Assembly (NCBI GenBank): GCA_038106575.1
Contig: JAYOED010000069.1
Span: 1-11,247, forward strand
Source of the DNA: Ga0077527 sp038106575
Lineage (GTDB): Bacteria > Pseudomonadota > Gammaproteobacteria > Burkholderiales > SG8-41
Reading direction: 5' to 3'
DNA length: 11,247 bases
The position numbers were made by a program, and so were the translations under genes. The notes under the pieces are model-generated. The model made no database searches. It saw only the letters and a program-made list of their open reading frames with translations, and was not told the DNA's origin. Below, one piece after another: positions 8,240 through 11,247 of the stretch; positions within the stretch are counted from its first letter, which is position 1, and each line of letters starts with the position of its first letter.

Positions 8240-8347
8240 GAGAAGCTCCCTAGGTCAGAAAGTGTGGCAACGGTCTGCGCGGCGGCGGTGGCTCGGGTGT
8301 TTCGATCCGGCCCCGCAAAGGGCCGGATCAGGTCTTGGGAGGTGACC
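8240..8347 (-). other. Intergenic spacer between binding-protein and permease genes
   Basis: This 108-base spacer is the only sizeable gap inside the operon; all others are 11 bp or less. It holds a perfect inverted repeat and the AGGGAG ribosome binding site of the GTG-started permease. No ORF or clear promoter is visible in it. Confidence 0.7.
8304..8329 (-). terminator. 10-bp perfect stem-loop after the binding-protein gene (attenuator or mRNA stabiliser)
   Basis: The arms GATCCGGCCC (8304-8313) and GGGCCGGATC (8320-8329) pair perfectly around a 6-base loop, starting 18 bases after the TAA of the binding-protein gene. No T-run follows on the transcribed strand (it continues GAAACACC), so it is not a classical intrinsic terminator. 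Such hairpins between a binding-protein gene and permease genes are known to stabilise the upstream message against 3' exonucleases and to raise the ratio of binding protein to permease; that role here is inference. Confidence 0.6.
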
Positions 8348-10369
8348 TTAATATTCTGCCAAGGTACCGGGCAACAATTCGCCCATCTGCTGGTCAGCCG
8401 GAACCCACAGGCGTTCGCGGATCACACCGTCCTCGGCCCATTCGTACATGAATACGGGGGTACCGGGGTGTGCGTTGCGGATTCGCTTGTTCACAAGCAG
8501 AGCTGCCGGAACCTGAACCAGACCAACGTTGTAGACGTTCTCGGTCAGGATGGTCTGCATGCGGTCAGCGATGTCGGCCTGTGCGGCGGCATCGTTTGAC
8601 GAGTTGAACGCAGCAACTAGATCCATCAACTCCTGCTCGAATGGCAGCAGATCACGGCCTTCTTCGCCAGTCAGGTGCCATGCCGGGCAGATATCGGAGA
8701 CCGGCAGGTTACCGCAAGCTTCGCGTGTCGGCAGTATGAAGTTGGTACGCTGCAGGATCGCGGTGAAGTCACCTGAGTTGCGCATCGGGTCGAAGCTGGT
8801 CTCGTCGATCGACTTCGGCAGGACACGGATACCGACTTCGGCCAACAGCGACGTTACGGCGTCGATCTGTTTGCGGTCGTCGTTACGCTGTGCCTTATAG
8901 GTCATGTCGATAACGAGGTCTTCACCGGTGCCCGGCATGTTAAGTACGCCGTTACCGTCCGTATCTTGTAGACCCAGCCCTGCAAGCAATTCTGCCGCCA
9001 TCGACTGGTCGAACGGTGTGTAGAAGGTCGCGTCGGCGTGGTAGTACGGCGAACCTGAGGCGTAACCGCCCATATACGGATAAGCGAACGGCCCGCGGGC
9101 CAGAGCCTGACCAACCGCATCACGGTCAATCGCGTAGCTCAGGGCTTTGCGGAAGTCGAGGTCGCGGAACAGGTTGCGCAGCTCTTCGTCGTATGCGGAC
9201 TCGGCCATATTGGCGGCAAAGTTCAGCTCGATACGCCATGCGAGGGTGCGCGGACCAAATTTCGCGTCAACCGGAGCGTTCGGGTCCTGTGCCTGTTTCA
9301 GAGCTTCGACGAAGTTGCCCGGGTTTTCCATGTTGGACCAGTCACCGGTGCCGGCTACAGCCTGCGTGGTGCGGTCGTCCCATGTGGTCAGCTTGAACAA
9401 CATCTCGTCGATGTAGGGCAGCTGGTTACCGGCTTCGTCAACCTTGAAGTAGTAAGGGTTGCGGCGAAGGATGACGAGTTCGTCCGGACGGTGTTCGACC
9501 GGAACCCATGCGCCCATGACCGGAACCGGAAGTACGTCCGACGGCATGGCGTTCAGGTAGGACTCGTAGGTTGCTTCCGAGTTGTATTTCGGATGCTTGT
9601 CTTTCAGGACGTGGCTCGGGCCGGGGCAGCCCTGGATGTAGGCTAGACCCTCAAGAACAGTGTTGGACTGTGCCGACGGGAAGACGAACTTGAAGCTATA
9701 GTCGTCGATGATTTCGAGCTTGGCGCCGCCACCGAACGAACCGGCCGCCATACGCGAGTTGACGTTTTCGTCCTCGACGTTGTCGTTAAACCAGAAATCG
9801 ATATCGGCGGTATCGAAAGGATCGCCGTCGGACCATTTTGCGCCTTCAACAAGGTGCATGGTCAATTCGGTCATGTCGGCGTTCCATTGCCAGCTCTTCG
9901 CGAGGTTCGGAAGCGGGCCAGTCTGGTCTTCGGCTTTCACTTGCCAGCGCGGTCCCTGGCGGACAAGGCATTCCTGCGTGGCGAGATTGATGCCGCCCCA
10001 GCCCTGGTGCTGTCCGGCGAGGATGTGCCAGCCTTCCGGACGACCGCCGATTACGTGACGGAAGACGCCGCCGTAAACACCGATGCCGTCAACCATTGCG
10101 TCGGCTTTGAAGACCAGCGGCTCGATCGGCAGACGATCAGCGACCGGCGGCAGTTTGCCAGCGGCGACCAGCGCGTCAAGGAACGGAGCCTGATGGTATT
10201 CCGGCAGCGCCTGATAGGTGTAAATGTCATCACGGCCGATCAGGTCGTATTCGACGCCCGACAGGCTGGTTTCTGGCGGCATGGAGTCCGCCAGCGCAGC
10301 GGACGCCGAAAGCGCCGTCACGCATACTCCGGCCAGCAGTGACCCGAGAAGTTGTTTCGAAAATGTCAT
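8348..10369 (-). CDS. ABC transporter family-5 substrate-binding protein, probable alpha-galactoside binder (AgpA-like)
   Basis: A 673-residue secreted protein. A Sec signal peptide occupies about 1-27 (basic start, hydrophobic core LLGSLLAGVCVTALSAS, cleavage after ALA27). There is no lipobox cysteine at the cleavage site, so it should be soluble in the periplasm. An N-terminal segment of roughly 95-100 residues (EAPFL-like YHQAPFLDALVAAGKLPPV, then YGGVFRH at 99-105) precedes the typical SBP_bac_5 core. In that core, LPNLAKSWQWNADMTELT at 153-170 and KWSDGDPFDTADI at 178-190 are the hallmark segments. It is longer than dipeptide binders (about 530). Family 5 is usually annotated for peptides, but this family includes sugar binders such as Sinorhizobium AgpA (melibiose/raffinose); the two alpha-galactosidases downstream support that role. 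The ATG at 10369 has an excellent ribosome binding site, GGGAGG, 7 bases upstream. It is first in the operon and divergent from the regulator. Confidence 0.93.
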   Translation of the reverse strand: MTFSKQLLGSLLAGVCVTALSASAALADSMPPETSLSGVEYDLIGRDDIYTYQALPEYHQAPFLDALVAAGKLPPVADRLPIEPLVFKADAMVDGIGVYGGVFRHVIGGRPEGWHILAGQHQGWGGINLATQECLVRQGPRWQVKAEDQTGPLPNLAKSWQWNADMTELTMHLVEGAKWSDGDPFDTADIDFWFNDNVEDENVNSRMAAGSFGGGAKLEIIDDYSFKFVFPSAQSNTVLEGLAYIQGCPGPSHVLKDKHPKYNSEATYESYLNAMPSDVLPVPVMGAWVPVEHRPDELVILRRNPYYFKVDEAGNQLPYIDEMLFKLTTWDDRTTQAVAGTGDWSNMENPGNFVEALKQAQDPNAPVDAKFGPRTLAWRIELNFAANMAESAYDEELRNLFRDLDFRKALSYAIDRDAVGQALARGPFAYPYMGGYASGSPYYHADATFYTPFDQSMAAELLAGLGLQDTDGNGVLNMPGTGEDLVIDMTYKAQRNDDRKQIDAVTSLLAEVGIRVLPKSIDETSFDPMRNSGDFTAILQRTNFILPTREACGNLPVSDICPAWHLTGEEGRDLLPFEQELMDLVAAFNSSNDAAAQADIADRMQTILTENVYNVGLVQVPAALLVNKRIRNAHPGTPVFMYEWAEDGVIRERLWVPADQQMGELLPGTLAEY

Positions 10370-10516
10370 GGTGTTTCCTCCCTACTGACGGAGGTGATTA
10401 AGCGCCTTCGCCGCGAGCTAGACTTCCGGTTTTTCTTTGTTGATTTCCGAAAATCACACATATCATATCCAATACTGGACGGTTTCACGGTATGATTTCA
10501 AACGAGCGGGGTCGTG
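10370..10516. promoter_or_regulatory. Divergent promoter/operator region between operon and AraC-family regulator
   Basis: This 147-base region is visibly more AT-rich than the genes. Two identical TATGAT hexamers point outward: on the minus strand at 10467-10462 (candidate -10 for the operon, giving a leader of about 85 bases) and on the plus strand at 10491-10496 (candidate -10 for the regulator, giving a very short leader). Both lack a good -35; the best for the operon is GTGAAA at 10488-10483 with a 15-base spacer. This is what activator-dependent promoters often look like. The GGGAGG ribosome binding site of the operon lies at the left end. Promoter positions are inference. Confidence 0.45.
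10441..10456. promoter_or_regulatory. Palindrome TGATTT-N4-AAATCA, candidate operator
   Basis: Perfect 6-bp arms (10441-10446 and 10451-10456) flank a 4-base spacer, just downstream of the candidate operon -10 on the minus strand. A further direct copy of TGATTTC lies at 10493-10499, exactly 52 bases from the first. The position suits a regulator-binding site, but which protein binds is unknown. Confidence 0.35.
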
Positions 10517-11247
10517 ATGACAAAGAAATACCGCGATATTGCTGATGTGATTCCCTATTCGGAACAGGTTGACCAAACGCGAGTTCCGGCCGCCAATGAC
10601 TATCTGATAGAGAGACATGTACCGGAACTGTTTCTTGCGCCCTACCACCACCACACATCGGTCGAGATCAATTTCCTCGAAATCTGCGAAATGGACTATT
10701 CTTTTTCCGGCACGCAGACAACGCTCGCACCCGGACATCTTACGGTCTTTTGGGGAGCGGCGCCGCATGTCGTGACGGATGTTCGCGGCAGCGGACTCAT
10801 CACCAATATTTATCTTTCGTTGGGGCAGTTCATTCGATGGGGTCTGCCGACCGAGTTCGTGGATGCTATTCTGACTGGTGCGGTTCTAAGCACGACCGCT
10901 CCGAAAGCTACGGACAAACTTTTTATGGACAGGCTATATTCGGAACAGGACCACAAATCCCGTCTTTGGCGTCGCTTACATCTGACGGAAATCGAAAACC
11001 GGCTTCGTCGTCTCGCTCTGGAGGGGTGGACTACGCTTCTTGCGCCGCGGACTGGGCCTTCGCATGGAGAACTCACATCACAAGCCTTGCTCCATGTCGA
11101 GGCTATGCTGCGGCATATCGCCGACAACTTCACTATTCCGATCAATGTCAACGACATTGCCGCCGCTGCAAATTTATCGCAAGGCCGTGCGAGCGACCTT
11201 TTCAAACAGGTCATGGGGGTGACAATCAGACAACAGCTGCAGCGCGC
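10517..11247 (+). CDS. AraC-family transcriptional regulator, MelR-like (partial, 3' end beyond window)
   Basis: The frame is open to the right edge: 243 codons from the ATG at 10517. Residues about 35-125 form the AraC-type sugar-sensing cupin domain, with HHHTSVEINF at 44-53 and PGHLTVFWGAAPH at 72-84. The latter closely resembles the GHITLFWACTPH segment I recall from E. coli MelR, the melibiose-operon activator. A linker follows, then the first helix-turn-helix at about 211-234 (VNDIAAAANLSQGRASDLFKQVMG). The second helix-turn-helix, about 60 residues of a roughly 300-residue protein, lies outside the window. An in-frame TGA at 10493 leaves only GTG 10514 or ATG 10517 as starts; the ATG is preceded by GGGG five bases upstream. 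Divergent orientation to the operon suggests it activates transport and hydrolysis in response to an alpha-galactoside; AgpT plays this role in Sinorhizobium. Family is firm; inducer is inferred. Confidence 0.9.
   Translation, partial: MTKKYRDIADVIPYSEQVDQTRVPAANDYLIERHVPELFLAPYHHHTSVEINFLEICEMDYSFSGTQTTLAPGHLTVFWGAAPHVVTDVRGSGLITNIYLSLGQFIRWGLPTEFVDAILTGAVLSTTAPKATDKLFMDRLYSEQDHKSRLWRRLHLTEIENRLRRLALEGWTTLLAPRTGPSHGELTSQALLHVEAMLRHIADNFTIPINVNDIAAAANLSQGRASDLFKQVMGVTIRQQLQR

Noticed and set aside
8304..8329. Stem-loop as a full intrinsic terminator ending the transcript after the binding-protein gene
   Set aside because: No T-run follows the stem on the transcribed strand, and no clear promoter precedes the permease genes. 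The transcript probably continues at reduced level.
4487..10369. Transporter as a dipeptide/nickel uptake system
   Set aside because: Family membership alone would suggest this, but no peptidase or metal-related gene is present. The operon contains two alpha-galactosidases and a MelR-like regulator, and known agp transporters of this family carry alpha-galactosides.
10463..11214. Two minus-strand ORFs opposite the AraC-family regulator
   Set aside because: They cover the divergent promoter region and a regulator gene with clear cupin and helix-turn-helix motifs; no domain or ribosome binding site supports them.
1..11247. Mobile elements, CRISPR arrays, tRNA/rRNA genes or phage genes
   Set aside because: I saw no transposase or integrase motifs, terminal inverted repeats, regularly spaced repeats or structural RNA signatures on either strand.

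Overview
The window looks like a chromosomal or megaplasmid segment of an alphaproteobacterium, most likely a Rhodobacterales/Rhizobiales relative. This rests on moderately high GC by eye, the style of the large family-5 binding protein, and a layout that recalls the agp/melA alpha-galactoside locus of Sinorhizobium meliloti. The organism assignment is inference; no rRNA or other marker gene is present.

Layout: one tightly packed operon runs on the minus strand from about 10.4 kb down to the left edge. In transcription order it holds a large periplasmic family-5 solute-binding protein (8348-10369); a 108-base gap with a perfect 10-bp stem-loop; a DppB-type permease (7217-8239, GTG start); a DppC-type permease (6090-7205); a fused double ATPase (4487-6097); a GH36 alpha-galactosidase (2415-4484); a GH4 NAD/metal-dependent alpha-galactosidase (melA, 1032-2405); and a flavin-dependent tryptophan-halogenase-like gene that runs off the left edge (1-1007 or 1-1031). 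Divergent from it, on the plus strand, is an AraC-family regulator resembling MelR (10517 to the right edge). The 147-base region between the two transcription units (10370-10516) carries candidate divergent promoters and a TGATTT-based repeat pattern.

Working model: the binding protein captures an alpha-galactoside (melibiose, raffinose or a related plant or algal compound), and the two permeases and double ATPase import it intact. Two cytoplasmic alpha-galactosidases of unrelated mechanism then release galactose. The AraC/MelR-type protein probably activates the operon when the sugar is present. The stem-loop after the binding-protein gene probably keeps that protein more abundant than the membrane components.

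The unexpected part is the last visible gene. A flavin-dependent halogenase with its FAD-binding, catalytic-lysine and WxWxIP motifs intact sits directly behind the galactosidases with no room for its own promoter, so it is probably co-induced with alpha-galactoside catabolism. Its substrate cannot be read from the sequence. No tRNA, rRNA, CRISPR, insertion sequence or phage feature was seen. No stretch longer than 300 bases lacks a gene.
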